Shown here: in pieces, positions 38,716 through 48,035 of the stretch | Layout of the letters: every line of letters starts with the position of its first letter | Numbering within the stretch: position 1 is the first letter of the stretch | DNA from: RYN-230 sp963834705 | Lineage (GTDB): Bacteria; Actinomycetota; Actinomycetes; Streptosporangiales; Streptosporangiaceae | Assembly (NCBI GenBank): GCA_963834705.1 | Contig: CAWICV010000013.1 | Location: 310,001-374,000, forward strand | Direction: 5' to 3' | DNA: 64,000 bases | The notes under the pieces: generated by a model | The model's database searches: none | The model's input: the letters and a program-made list of their open reading frames with translations, nothing else | What the model was told of the DNA's origin: nothing | Position numbers and translations under genes: made by a program

Positions 38716-38940
38716 TTGCAGATTCGGAGCGGCATCCCCGCTGGTGAGCTCGACGTGCGCTGGCGTAAGAGCAGCATCAGCAACCCCAGCGGGAGCTGTG
38801 TGGAGATGGCTGAGCTGCCGGACGGCGCGGTCGCGATGCGGAACTCCCGGCACCCGTCCGGGCCGGCGCTGGTCTACCCGCGGCCGGCCCTGGCCGCCTT
38901 CCTGGCGGCCGTCAAGTGGGGCGAATTCGACGACCTTTGA
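38716..38940 (+). CDS. DUF397 small protein
   Basis: A 74-residue DUF397 protein: ELDVRWRKSSISNPSGSCVEMAEL followed by VAMRNSRHPSGPALVYPRPALAAFL. The protein family is confined to actinobacteria and sits next to XRE/DUF5753 regulators, where pairs such as WhiJ-type regulators and their partners influence development and antibiotic production. TTG 38716 is chosen as the start because AGGAGG lies 5 bases upstream; an in-frame ATG at 38677 would add 13 residues. The XRE gene follows after 223 bases on the same strand. Confidence 0.82.
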   Translation: MQIRSGIPAGELDVRWRKSSISNPSGSCVEMAELPDGAVAMRNSRHPSGPALVYPRPALAAFLAAVKWGEFDDL

Positions 38941-39163
38941 CCGGCCGCGGGGCCGCAGAAAATCGCGCCATTCTGACCCGGGACAGCATGCGGGCTCGGT
39001 GATATTGTGCTCTGTGTGTCCCGCCCCGGGCGGCGGGCCACGCTGCTGGCAGATCTGCGCGCCCTCGCTCTCGGGCACGGGGTGTCTGGCATCGGCCGGG
39101 GGGTTATAGGTGTGATGGCCGTGATTGCATCGGGTCTGGAGCTGGTATGAACCGGGAGCTGCG

Positions 39164-40066
39164 ATGAGTGCTGTTCATCCGGCTGACGACGACCCGGTCG
39201 GCGCGCTGGCCGGCAGCCGCGCTGGTGGCACCGTCGTCCGCATGATGCTCGGTGCCCAGCTGCGCCGTCTCCGCGAGGCCGCCGGCATCACCCCGGACGA
39301 AGCCGGCTACGAGATCCGGGCCTCCCGGTCCAAGATCAGCCGCCTGGAGCACGGCCGGGTCGGCTGCAAGCTGCGCGACGTATCCGATCTGCTCACCCTG
39401 TACGGGGTGACCGACGAGCAGATGCGGTCTGGGCTGCTCTCGCTGGCCCGGCAGGCCAACAACCAGGGCTGGTGGACCCAGTACGGCGACATCCTGCCGG
39501 ACTGGTTCGAGACCTACCTGGGCCTGGAGGCGGCTGCCTCCCTGATCAGAACGTTCGAGCTGCAGTTCGTGCATGGCCTGTTCCAGACCGAGGGCTACGC
39601 CCGGGCGGTCACCATGCTGGGCCACCGGGCCGCACCGGAAACCGAGATCGACCGCCGGGTCAGCCTGCGGATGGCGCGCCAGGACCTGCTCAGCAGCGCG
39701 CAGCCGCCGCGGGTCTGGTCGGTGATGGACGAGGCGGCGCTGCGCCGGCCGGTGGGCGGCCGGGACGTGATGCGTGGGCAGCTCAACCGGCTGCTCGAGG
39801 TGGCCGGGCTGAGCCAGGTCACCCTTCAGGTGGTGCCGTTCCGCCGCGGCGGCCACGCGGCCGCTGGTGGCTCGTTCACCGTGCTCCGGTTCGGCGAGCC
39901 GGACCTGCCCGACGTGGTCTACATCGAGCAGCTGACCAGCGCCCTCTACCTGGAGCGGCGCAGCGACGTGGACCACTATATGGAGATCATGAACCGGCTG
40001 AGCGCGGAGGCACTCACCCCGGCCGGGACGACAAAGCTGATCAAGGAGATCATCCGGGACACCTGA
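39164..40066 (+). CDS. XRE-family helix-turn-helix protein with DUF5753 domain
   Basis: A 300-residue regulator of the WhiJ-like class. The HTH (about 28-85; LGAQLRRLREAAGITPDEAGYEI, then SRSKISRLEHGRVG) is followed by a DUF5753 domain (about 110-298; VHGLFQTEGYAR, RMARQDLL, LQVVPF, YIEQLTSALYLE). ATG 39164 is supported by GGGAG upstream. With the DUF397 protein and the ATPase it completes a common actinobacterial three-gene signalling set. A -10-like TATAGG at 39105 may give it its own promoter. Regulated genes are unknown. Confidence 0.88.
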   Translation: MSAVHPADDDPVGALAGSRAGGTVVRMMLGAQLRRLREAAGITPDEAGYEIRASRSKISRLEHGRVGCKLRDVSDLLTLYGVTDEQMRSGLLSLARQANNQGWWTQYGDILPDWFETYLGLEAAASLIRTFELQFVHGLFQTEGYARAVTMLGHRAAPETEIDRRVSLRMARQDLLSSAQPPRVWSVMDEAALRRPVGGRDVMRGQLNRLLEVAGLSQVTLQVVPFRRGGHAAAGGSFTVLRFGEPDLPDVVYIEQLTSALYLERRSDVDHYMEIMNRLSAEALTPAGTTKLIKEIIRDT

Positions 40067-40125
40067 CGCAGCCCGGACCGGACCAGCCCGAACTCCACTG
40101 TCCCTGTCACCACAGTTGTTTGACC

Positions 40126-40142
40126 GTGCCCGCCGGGGGCAC
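40126..40142 (+). terminator. Short GC hairpin downstream of the XRE gene
   Basis: GTGCCC (40126-40131) pairs with GGGCAC (40137-40142) around a 5-base loop, 60 bases after the XRE stop and about 90 bases before glgX. It may end the XRE transcript. Confidence 0.35.
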
Positions 40143-40234
40143 GTCACGTCCGGTAACCAAGCCGCGTTATGGTCGGGCGGCCGGGGGAGTGCCGAGGCGG
40201 GGCGGGCGGCCACCTAAACCAGGGACGGAAACCT

Positions 40235-42412
40235 GTGACGCAGGAGGCGTTGGTCTGGCCGGGCGGCAGCTATCCGCTCGGCGCTACGTATGACGGGGTG
40301 GGCACTAATTTCGCCCTGTTCTCCGAGGTAGCCGAGCGGGTGGAACTGTGCCTGTTCGACGAGGACGGGACCGAGACCCGGGTGCCGCTGCACGAGGTGG
40401 ACGGGTTTGTCTGGCATGGCTACCTGCCCGGCATCGGCCCCGGCCAGCGCTACGGGTACCGGGTGCACGGGCCCTATGACCCGGGCCGCGGCCAGCGGTG
40501 CAACCCGGCCAAGCTGCTGATCGACCCGTACGCCAAGGCCATCGAGGGCAGCGTGCGCTGGGATCAGGCCGTATTCGCCTACCCGTTCGGCCAGCCGGAC
40601 GAGCGTAACGACACCGACTCGGCGCCATACGTGCCCCGATCGGTGGTCATCAACCCGTTCTTCAGCTGGGACAACGACCGGCACCCGCGCACCCCGTACC
40701 ACGAGACGGTGGTCTACGAGGCACATGTGCGCGGGCTGACCAAGCTGCACCCCCTGGTGCCGCCCGCGCAGCGCGGCAGCTATCAGGGGCTGGCCCACCC
40801 GGCCGTCATCGAGCACCTGCAGGGGCTGGGCGTCACCGCGATCGAACTGATGCCGGTACACCAGTTCGTCAGCGACGCCATCCTGGCCGAGCGCGGGCTG
40901 GCCAACTACTGGGGCTACAACACGATCGGGTTCTTCGCCCCACACAACGGCTACGCGGCCAGCGGCGCCCGCGGCGAGCAGGTGCAGGAATTCAAGTCGA
41001 TGGTGCGCACCCTGCACCAGGCCGGCATCGAAGTGATCCTGGACGTGGTGTACAACCACACCGCGGAAGGCAACCACCTCGGCCCGACGCTGTCCTTCCG
41101 TGGCATCGACAACCGGTCCTATTACCGCCTGGTCAGCGACGACGAGCGGTTCTACATGGACACCACGGGCACCGGCAACAGCCTGCTGATGCGGCACCCG
41201 CACGTGCTCCAGATGATCATGGACTCGCTGCGCTACTGGGTCACCGAGATGCACGTGGACGGCTTCCGGTTCGATCTGGCCGCCGCGCTGGCCCGGCAGT
41301 TCCACGAAGTGGACCGGCTGTCCGCCTTCTTCGACATGGTCCAGCAGGACCCGGTGGTATCCCAGGTCAAGCTCATCGCCGAGCCGTGGGACGTCGGCGA
41401 GGGTGGCTACCAGGTGGGCAACTTCCCGCCGTTGTGGACCGAATGGAACGGGAAGTACCGGGACACGGTGCGCGATTTCTGGCGCGGCGAGCACGCCACC
41501 CTGCCCGAGTTCGCGTCCCGGCTGACCGGGTCCAGCGACCTGTACCTGAGCGACGGCCGCCGGCCCGTGGCCTCAGTCAACTTCGTCACCGCGCACGACG
41601 GCTTCACGCTGGCCGACCTGGTCTCGTACAACCGCAAGCACAACGAGGCCAACGGCGAGGACGGCCGGGACGGCACCGACGACAACCGGTCCTGGAACTG
41701 CGGCGCCGAGGGCCGCAGTGACGACCCGGCGGTACACGCGCTGCGCGACCGGCAGAAGCGCAACTTCCTGTGCACCGTGCTGCTGTCCCAGGGCATCCCG
41801 ATGCTGCTGGCCGGCGACGAGATGGGCCGTACCCAGCGTGGCAACAACAACGCCTACTGCCAGGACACCGAGATCTCCTGGGTGCACTGGCCTCCTGATC
41901 ACGGACCTTCTGACCACGCCGAAGAGGTGCCCGGCTACGCCGGCGACCAGGACCTGCTCGACTTCGTCCGGACGCTGATCCGGCTGCGCGCCGACCATCC
42001 GGTGTTTCGCCGCCGCCGGTTCTTCCGTGGCCAGGAGGCGGTCCGCGGTCGCCGCGGCGCGCCCAATCAGCCCGCCGACATCGCCTGGTTCACCCCGGCC
42101 GGCGAGGAGATGACCGACGACGACTGGGCGGTCGGCTTCGCCAAGTCGCTTACCGTGTTCCTCAACGGCGACGCGATCACCGAGCCCGACCCGCGCGGCG
42201 AGCGGATCCGGGACGACTCGTTCCTGCTCCTGTTCAACGCGAGCGAACTGGACCTGGAGTTCACCGTCCCGCCGGAGCGGTACGGGCAGCAGTGGGCCAA
42301 GGTGCTGGACACCGCGCTGCCGCTGAGCGCGGTGCCCGACACGGGAGCGGTCAAGCCGGGCGACGCGGTGCCGATCCCGAGCCGGTCCATGCAGGTCCTC
42401 GCCCGTGCCTGA
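40235..42412 (+). CDS. glgX: Glycogen debranching enzyme GlgX/TreX
   Basis: Hydrolyses alpha-1,6 branches of glycogen and gives linear maltodextrins. The 725-residue protein has an N-terminal CBM48 domain (GGSYPLGATYDGVGTNFALFS), a GH13 isoamylase barrel, and a C-terminal beta domain. Catalytic residues are D347 (DGFRFD), E383 (AEPWD) and D455 (TAHD). GTG 40235 is used because the CBM48 domain starts six residues later. The treY start lies within its last codons, giving an operon glgX-treY-treZ in which debranched chains feed directly into trehalose formation; in such a setting the name TreX is also used. Confidence 0.94.
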   Translation: MTQEALVWPGGSYPLGATYDGVGTNFALFSEVAERVELCLFDEDGTETRVPLHEVDGFVWHGYLPGIGPGQRYGYRVHGPYDPGRGQRCNPAKLLIDPYAKAIEGSVRWDQAVFAYPFGQPDERNDTDSAPYVPRSVVINPFFSWDNDRHPRTPYHETVVYEAHVRGLTKLHPLVPPAQRGSYQGLAHPAVIEHLQGLGVTAIELMPVHQFVSDAILAERGLANYWGYNTIGFFAPHNGYAASGARGEQVQEFKSMVRTLHQAGIEVILDVVYNHTAEGNHLGPTLSFRGIDNRSYYRLVSDDERFYMDTTGTGNSLLMRHPHVLQMIMDSLRYWVTEMHVDGFRFDLAAALARQFHEVDRLSAFFDMVQQDPVVSQVKLIAEPWDVGEGGYQVGNFPPLWTEWNGKYRDTVRDFWRGEHATLPEFASRLTGSSDLYLSDGRRPVASVNFVTAHDGFTLADLVSYNRKHNEANGEDGRDGTDDNRSWNCGAEGRSDDPAVHALRDRQKRNFLCTVLLSQGIPMLLAGDEMGRTQRGNNNAYCQDTEISWVHWPPDHGPSDHAEEVPGYAGDQDLLDFVRTLIRLRADHPVFRRRRFFRGQEAVRGRRGAPNQPADIAWFTPAGEEMTDDDWAVGFAKSLTVFLNGDAITEPDPRGERIRDDSFLLLFNASELDLEFTVPPERYGQQWAKVLDTALPLSAVPDTGAVKPGDAVPIPSRSMQVLARA

Positions 42413-42449
42413 CCCCCTCGTGCCTGACCCGCCCGTGCCTGACCCCCTG
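42405..42449 (+). repeat. 15-bp triplicated sequence at the glgX/treY junction
   Basis: Three near-identical 15-bp units beginning GTGCCTGACCC lie at 42405, 42420 and 42435. They span the glgX stop (TGA 42410-42412) and provide three in-frame GTG start candidates for treY, encoding a V-P-D-P-L/P repeat. Confidence 0.8.
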
Positions 42450-44870
42450 GTGGCTGGGCCAGGCAGCGTGCCGGTGTCCACCTACCGGCTCCAGCTACAG
42501 CCGGGCTTCGGCTTCGCGGCCGCCGCGGCCAGCGCGGACTACCTGGCCGGACTAGGCGTCAGCCACGTCTACCTGTCGCCGATCCTGCAGGCCACGCCGG
42601 GCTCCCGGCATGGCTACGACGTGGTGGACCACACCCGGATCTCGGCCGACCTGGGCGGCGAGACCGCGTTCCGGGAGATGGCCCGCCGGTTCCGCACCGC
42701 CGGCCTGGGCGTGATCGTGGACATCGTGCCCAACCACATGGCCATCCCGGTGCCCGAGTCGCTGAACCGCCCGCTGTGGGGGGTGCTCCGGGACGGGCCG
42801 GACTCGGAGTTCGCGTCCTGGTTCGACGTGGACTGGACGGCCGGGGACGGCCGGCTGCTGCTGCCGGTGCTGGGCGGCCCAGTGAAGGAATGCCTGGGCG
42901 ACCTGACCGTGCGCGGCGACGTGCTGCGTTACTTCGACCACGTGTTCCCGCTCCGTCCCGGTACCGAGACGCGGCCCCTGCCGGGCCTGCTGGCCGAGCA
43001 GTATTACCGGCTGGCCGACTGGCGGCTCGCCGCCACCGAGCTGAACTGGCGGCGGTTCTTCGACATCAGCTCGCTGATCGCGGTCCGGGTGGAAGACCCC
43101 CAGGTGTTCGAGGCCACCCACGCGGTGATCCTCGGCCTGGTCGCCGACGGGCTCATCGACGGGCTCCGGGTGGACCACCCGGACGGGCTGGCCGATCCGC
43201 GCGGCTATCTGCGCCGGCTGGCCGAGCGGACCGGCGGCCGGTGGGTGTGCACGGAGAAGATCCTGTCTAGCGGCGAGCGGCTGCCCGCCGACTGGCCGTG
43301 CGCGGGCACCACCGGCTACGACAGCCTCGGCGCGGTGGGCGGCCTGTTCCTCGACCCGGCCGGGGCGCAGCCGCTGGCCACTGGCTACGCCGACTTCACC
43401 GGCGGCCCGGCGGCCTTCGCCGGGGTGGCTGAGACGGCCAAGCGAGCCGAAGCCGGGCAGTCCCTGGCCGCCGAGGTGGCCCGGCTGGCCCGGCTGGTCA
43501 GCGAGACCGCACACCCGGCCCTGCCCGGCTACCTGGCCCAGGACCTGACCACCGTGCTCACCGAGCTGCTCACCGCGATGCCGGTCTACCGGGCCTATGT
43601 CGTCCCCGGCGAGCCCGCGCCGCCGGAGTCGGCCGCGGTGCTGGGCCAGGCGGTCACCGCCGCCCGGGCCCGCCTCCCGGCCCACCTGCATCCGCTGCTG
43701 GCCGCCGTGACCGACCTGGCGCTGGCCGGGCCGGCCCCGTTCGTGACCCTGTTTCAGCAGGTCTGTGGCCCGGTGATGGCCAAGGGCGTGGAGGACACCG
43801 CGTTCTACCGCTGGTCCCGGCTGGCCGCCCTGAACGAGGTCGGCGGCGACCCGGACCGGTTCGGCTGGGCGCCGGCCGAATTCCACCGGTTCGCCGCGCG
43901 GCTGGCCCAGGACTGGCCGGGCACGCTGACCACGCTGTCCACTCACGACACCAAGCGCCAGGAGGATGTCCGGGCCCGGCTCGCGGTGCTGGCCGAGATC
44001 CCGCAGGCCTGGCTGGCCGAGGTGACCCGGTGGCACGACCGGGCCGCGGCGCTGGCCAATGGGCTGGTCCCGGACCCGGACACCGAGTACCTGATGTGGC
44101 AGACGCTGGCCGGGGCCTGGCCGCTGGACCGGGAGCGGCTCACCGGGTACCTGGTCAAGGCGATGCGCGAGGCCAAGACCCGCACCTCGTGGACCGACCC
44201 GGACGCCGGGTACGAGGCGATGGTGCTCAGCTTCGCCGAGCAGGCGCTGGATGACGACGAGCTGACCAGCCAGCTGGCCGGCTTCGTGGCCGCGCTGGGC
44301 GAGGACGCGCGGGCCACCTCGCTCGGCATGAAGCTCGTGCAGCTCACCATGCCCGGGGTGCCCGACACCTACCAGGGCTGCGAGCTGGTGGGCCTGGCCC
44401 TGGTCAACCCGGACAACCGGCGGCCCGCCGACTTTACCCAGGGCCGCGAGCTACTGAACGCGCTGGCCGCGGGACGCCGCCCGGCCGGCCTGGACGGGGA
44501 GAAGCTGCTGGTGACAGCGACCGCCTTCAGGCTCCGCCGGGCCCACCCGGACTGGTTCGCGGCCGGCTACCAGCCGCTGGCCGCCGAGGGCCCGGCGGCC
44601 GCGCACGCCGTCGCGTTCGCCCGCGGCCAGGCCATCACGGTGGCCACCCGGCTGCCAGCCGGCCTGCGCCGCGGCGGCGGCTGGGCCGGCACCGTGCTGC
44701 CGCTGCCCGCCGGCACATATCAGGACCTGCTCTCCGGGACCACGCATACCGGCCCGCGCCCGCTTCTCGCCATGCTTACCGAACGCCATCCCGTGGCACT
44801 GCTGATCCCAGCCGGATCACCCGGGCCGGATCTCGACGCGGCGGCGTCGCCGGCTGATGATATTTCCTGA
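42405..44870 (+). CDS. treY: Maltooligosyltrehalose synthase
   Basis: Rearranges the reducing-end linkage of maltodextrins from alpha-1,4 to alpha,alpha-1,1, giving maltooligosyl trehalose. The 821-residue GH13 protein shows STYRLQLQPGFGF at the start of the domain, D257 (GLRVDHPDG), E284 (CTEKIL) and D515 (STHDTKR) in the barrel. The true start may be any of GTG 42405, 42420, 42435 or a GTG near 42471 just before STYRL; the earliest overlaps glgX by 8 bases. The tandem repeat gives this protein an unusual Pro/Val-rich N-terminus. treZ follows after 9 bases. Confidence 0.94.
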   Translation: MPDPLVPDPPVPDPLVAGPGSVPVSTYRLQLQPGFGFAAAAASADYLAGLGVSHVYLSPILQATPGSRHGYDVVDHTRISADLGGETAFREMARRFRTAGLGVIVDIVPNHMAIPVPESLNRPLWGVLRDGPDSEFASWFDVDWTAGDGRLLLPVLGGPVKECLGDLTVRGDVLRYFDHVFPLRPGTETRPLPGLLAEQYYRLADWRLAATELNWRRFFDISSLIAVRVEDPQVFEATHAVILGLVADGLIDGLRVDHPDGLADPRGYLRRLAERTGGRWVCTEKILSSGERLPADWPCAGTTGYDSLGAVGGLFLDPAGAQPLATGYADFTGGPAAFAGVAETAKRAEAGQSLAAEVARLARLVSETAHPALPGYLAQDLTTVLTELLTAMPVYRAYVVPGEPAPPESAAVLGQAVTAARARLPAHLHPLLAAVTDLALAGPAPFVTLFQQVCGPVMAKGVEDTAFYRWSRLAALNEVGGDPDRFGWAPAEFHRFAARLAQDWPGTLTTLSTHDTKRQEDVRARLAVLAEIPQAWLAEVTRWHDRAAALANGLVPDPDTEYLMWQTLAGAWPLDRERLTGYLVKAMREAKTRTSWTDPDAGYEAMVLSFAEQALDDDELTSQLAGFVAALGEDARATSLGMKLVQLTMPGVPDTYQGCELVGLALVNPDNRRPADFTQGRELLNALAAGRRPAGLDGEKLLVTATAFRLRRAHPDWFAAGYQPLAAEGPAAAHAVAFARGQAITVATRLPAGLRRGGGWAGTVLPLPAGTYQDLLSGTTHTGPRPLLAMLTERHPVALLIPAGSPGPDLDAAASPADDIS

Positions 44871-44879
44871 GGTGCCGAC

Positions 44880-46640
44880 GTGAGCGTGTTCCGGGTGTGG
44901 GCCCCAGCCGCCGGGACGGTCGAGGTACAGGTCAGGCTGGCGGGTGAGGCGGACGGCGCGGAGAAGGCGCTGCCGATGCGCCCGGCCGGGCCGCCCGGCT
45001 GGTGGGAAGCCAGCGTGCCGGGTGCGGCCGACGGCGCCGACTATGGGTTCCGGCTGGACGGCGGGCCGCCGCTGGCTGACCCGCGGTCGCCGCGGCAGCC
45101 GTACGGCAGCGACGGGCTGAGCCGGAGCTACGATCACGCCGCGTTCGGCTGGACCGACCAGGGCTGGCGCGGCGGGCCGCTGCGCGGTGCGGTGATCTAC
45201 GAGCTGCACGTCGGCACATTCACCCCGGACGGCACGTTCGACGCCGCCATCGCCCGTCTCGACCACCTCAGCGAGCTGGGCGTGGACATGATCGAGCTGA
45301 TGCCGGTGGCCAGCTTCCCCGGCCGCTGGGGCTGGGGCTACGACGGCATCCACCTGTGGGCGGTGCACGCGGCGTACGGCGGCCCGGACGGGCTGAAGCG
45401 GTTCGTGGACGCGTGCCACAGCCGACGCCTCGGGGTGCTGCTCGACGTGGTCTACAACCACGTCGGCATCGGTAACCACCTGGACGCGTTCGGCCCCTAC
45501 TTCACCACCGCGCACGTGACGCCGTGGGGCCCGGCGGTGAACCTGGACCAGCCCGGCTCGGACGAGGTGCGCCAGTTCCTGGCGGGCAACGCGCTGATGT
45601 GGCTGGGCGACTACCACCTGGACGGGCTGCGGCTGGACGCGGTGCACGCGTTCGAGGACCACCGGGCGCTGCACTTCCTGGAGGACCTGGCCGTCGAGGT
45701 GCAGGCGCTGGGCACCCGGCTCAACCGCGAGCTGGTGCTGATCGCCGAGTCCGACCTGAACGACCCGCGGCTGGTCAGCTCGCGGGAGGCCGGCGGGTAC
45801 GGGCTGACCGGCCAGTGGAGCGACGACTTCCATCACGCGGTGCACGCCGCGGTCAGCGGCGAGCGGCAGGGCTACTACTGCGACTTCGGCTCGATGCGGG
45901 CCCTGGTCAAGACGCTGACCCGGGTATTCTTCCACGACGGCACATGGTCGGAGTTCCGCGGCCGCAGCCACGGCCGCCCGGTGGACCTGCTGCGCATCCC
46001 GGCCTTCCGGTTCGTCGGCTACCTGCAGGATCATGACCAGGTCGGGAACCGGGCCACGGGGGACCGGATCTCCGCCGGGCTGGCCCCTGGCCTGGTCAAG
46101 ATCGGCGCCGGGCTGGTGCTGACCGCGCCGTTCACCCCGATGCTGTTCATGGGGGAGGAGTGGGCCGCTGGCACGCCGTGGCAGTACTTCACCGACCACA
46201 CCGACCCGGAACTGGCCCGGGCCGTCGCGGCCGGCCGCCGGCAGGAGTTCGCCGCGTTTGGCTGGGGCCCGGCCGACGTGCCCGACCCGCAGGACGAGGC
46301 CACTTTCTACCGGTCCAAGCTGGACTGGGCCGAGCTGGACCAGGCCGGGCACCAGGACATACTGGCCTGGTACACCGAGCTGATCGCACTGCGCCGGGCC
46401 TGGCCGGAGCTGACCGACCCGATGCTGGACCGGGTCCGGGCCGAGTACGACGAGATCAAGCGCTGGCTGGTGCTGTACCGCGGCCGGCTGCGGGTGGTGG
46501 TCAACCTGAGCGAGCGGGACCAGCGGGTGCCGCTGGGCCAGCCCGGCGCCGCCGTGCTGGCCGCGTCCCGGACCGGGGTGACCCTGGACGGCGCGGACGC
46601 TAACCTGCCAGCGGTATGCCTGGCCGTGCTCAGCACCTAA
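44880..46640 (+). CDS. treZ: Maltooligosyltrehalose trehalohydrolase
   Basis: Releases trehalose from maltooligosyl trehalose, completing the glycogen-to-trehalose route. The 586-residue protein has an N-terminal beta domain (FRVWAPAAGTVEVQVRL) and a GH13 barrel with D253 (LRLDAVHA), E290 (IAESD) and D384 (QDHD), positions similar to D252 and E283 of the Sulfolobus enzyme. GTG 44880 is preceded by GAGG. Trehalose made this way protects from desiccation and osmotic stress. A perfect 15-bp tandem duplication covers the stop codon. Confidence 0.95.
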   Translation: MSVFRVWAPAAGTVEVQVRLAGEADGAEKALPMRPAGPPGWWEASVPGAADGADYGFRLDGGPPLADPRSPRQPYGSDGLSRSYDHAAFGWTDQGWRGGPLRGAVIYELHVGTFTPDGTFDAAIARLDHLSELGVDMIELMPVASFPGRWGWGYDGIHLWAVHAAYGGPDGLKRFVDACHSRRLGVLLDVVYNHVGIGNHLDAFGPYFTTAHVTPWGPAVNLDQPGSDEVRQFLAGNALMWLGDYHLDGLRLDAVHAFEDHRALHFLEDLAVEVQALGTRLNRELVLIAESDLNDPRLVSSREAGGYGLTGQWSDDFHHAVHAAVSGERQGYYCDFGSMRALVKTLTRVFFHDGTWSEFRGRSHGRPVDLLRIPAFRFVGYLQDHDQVGNRATGDRISAGLAPGLVKIGAGLVLTAPFTPMLFMGEEWAAGTPWQYFTDHTDPELARAVAAGRRQEFAAFGWGPADVPDPQDEATFYRSKLDWAELDQAGHQDILAWYTELIALRRAWPELTDPMLDRVRAEYDEIKRWLVLYRGRLRVVVNLSERDQRVPLGQPGAAVLAASRTGVTLDGADANLPAVCLAVLST

Positions 46641-46657
46641 CCGCTCAGCACCTAACC
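46628..46657 (+). repeat. Perfect 15-bp tandem duplication over the treZ stop
   Basis: GCTCAGCACCTAACC occurs at 46628-46642 and 46643-46657. The first copy contains the treZ TAA stop (46638-46640); the second duplicates it out of use. The ribosome-binding site of the next gene begins just after. Confidence 0.9.
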
Positions 46658-46671
46658 CCGGAGGAGAAGCC

Positions 46672-47388
46672 ATGGAGCAGCGCGTCGAGCAGGTGCCGGC
46701 CGACGGCGGGACGTTCGACCTGTCCCTCTGGGTGCCGGACCGGGGCAGCGGGCCCGGCCTGCTGCTGATTCAGGAGATCTACGGGGTCAGCGGCTACATC
46801 CGGGCGGTGGCCAGTGATCTGGCCGGGCTGGGCTACCTGGTCGCCGCGCCGGACCTGTTCTGGCGGATCAAGCCGCATCATGAGGCCGCGCACGACCAGG
46901 CCGGGCTGGAAGAGTCGCTGGCCCTGGGCCAGCGGTTCGACGCCGCGCAGGGCGTCCGGGACTGCCTGGCCGCGCTGCGCGCGCTGGCCGCGCTGCCCGA
47001 GGTGGACGGCGGCCTCGGGGTGATCGGGTTCTGCCTGGGCGGCTCGATCGGCTACCTGGTCGCCGCGCAGGCCCCGGTGGACGCACTAATCTCCTTCTAC
47101 GGCTCGGCCGTGCCGGACAGTCTCGACCTGCTCAGCCAGATCAGCGCCCCGGTGCAGTTCCACTTCGGCGGCAGCGACTCGTACATCCCACGAGACCGAG
47201 TCCGCGCGGTGGAGGAAGCGGCCGCCCGGTACCCCAACGTGGAAATGCACGTCGAGGAGGACGCGGGGCACGCGTTCCACAACCGGATGGCGCCGATGTT
47301 CTACCAGCCAGACCCGGCCGCCCGGGCCTGGCAGCAGGCCGAGGACTTCCTCCGCCGCCACCTCCCAGTGCGCAGCGGGGTCAGCTAG
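46672..47388 (+). CDS. Dienelactone hydrolase family protein
   Basis: A 238-residue alpha/beta hydrolase with the cysteine triad of dienelactone hydrolases: C121 (GFCLGGS), D169 (GGSDSY) and H200 (GHAF), each exactly two positions before C123, D171 and H202 of the Pseudomonas enzyme. The length is normal. It hydrolyses lactones or related esters, typically in ring-cleavage pathways. GGAGGAG precedes ATG 46672. It lies just downstream of treZ but is metabolically unrelated, and converges with a TetR gene. True dienelactone as substrate is not proven because many paralogues act on other esters. Confidence 0.9.
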   Translation: MEQRVEQVPADGGTFDLSLWVPDRGSGPGLLLIQEIYGVSGYIRAVASDLAGLGYLVAAPDLFWRIKPHHEAAHDQAGLEESLALGQRFDAAQGVRDCLAALRALAALPEVDGGLGVIGFCLGGSIGYLVAAQAPVDALISFYGSAVPDSLDLLSQISAPVQFHFGGSDSYIPRDRVRAVEEAAARYPNVEMHVEEDAGHAFHNRMAPMFYQPDPAARAWQQAEDFLRRHLPVRSGVS

Positions 47389-47411
47389 CTAGCGCAGCGG
47401 GGTCAGCTAGC
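47370..47411. repeat. 20-bp tandem duplication at a convergent junction
   Basis: A 20-bp unit starting GCGCAGCGGGGTCAGC occurs at 47370-47389 and 47392-47411. The first copy supplies the TAG stop of the hydrolase gene (47386-47388); the second supplies the TGA stop of the convergent TetR gene (47405-47403). Confidence 0.9.
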
Positions 47412-48011
47412 CGGCTTACCGCCCAGCCGGGCGACGATGCGCCGGATCTGCTCGCCGTAGCGGCTGAGGAACTCCTCGCTGGACGGGTCGATGCCGAACA
47501 GTTCCCAGGCCACCTGGGGCATGGCCAGCGGGGCGGCGATCATGCCCAGGCCGGCCAGCAGCACCGCGGCCGGGTCCAGGTCGGTGGCTATCTGGCCGGA
47601 AGCCTGGTGGGCCCGGACCTGGTCCAGGTCGGGCTGCCGGCTCCGGTTGCCCCTGGGCGCGCCGTCGTGGGCCAGCCCGCGCCACAGCAGCAGCCGCAGC
47701 GCGCGGGGGTCGCGCACCGCGTCGGCCAGATAGCGGACGACCAGGTCGGCCAGGGGCAGATCGGGCGGGGCGACGTCCGCCTCCCGGTCCAGCCAGGCCT
47801 GCTGCACGGCCAGGTACAGCCCTTGCTTGGAACCGAAGTAGTAGTTGATCAGCTGCTTGTTCACCCCGGCGCGGTGGGCGATGTCGGCCACCCGGGCCCC
47901 GGCGTAACCGTGCTCGGCGAACTCGTCCAGCGCGGCGTCGAGCAGTGCCCGCCGGGATCGCTCCGCGTCGCGCTGCCGTTCCCCTTCCGCGGGTGAGCGG
48001 CGCGCCATCAT
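47403..48011 (-). CDS. TetR-family regulator
   Basis: A 202-residue TetR protein. The N-terminal HTH is at about 22-65 (ALLDAALDEFAEHGYAGARVADIAHRAGVNKQLINYYFGSKQGLY split around the recognition helix NKQLINYYF). The ligand domain has no family-specific motif. Two closely spaced ATG codons begin the protein. Upstream lie three CTGAC half-sites (48036-48065), so autoregulation is likely. It converges on the dienelactone hydrolase gene; no target is clear. Confidence 0.88.
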   Translation of the reverse strand: MMARRSPAEGERQRDAERSRRALLDAALDEFAEHGYAGARVADIAHRAGVNKQLINYYFGSKQGLYLAVQQAWLDREADVAPPDLPLADLVVRYLADAVRDPRALRLLLWRGLAHDGAPRGNRSRQPDLDQVRAHQASGQIATDLDPAAVLLAGLGMIAAPLAMPQVAWELFGIDPSSEEFLSRYGEQIRRIVARLGGKPAS

Positions 48012-48035
48012 GTCCGCAGGTTATGTGCTAATCGC

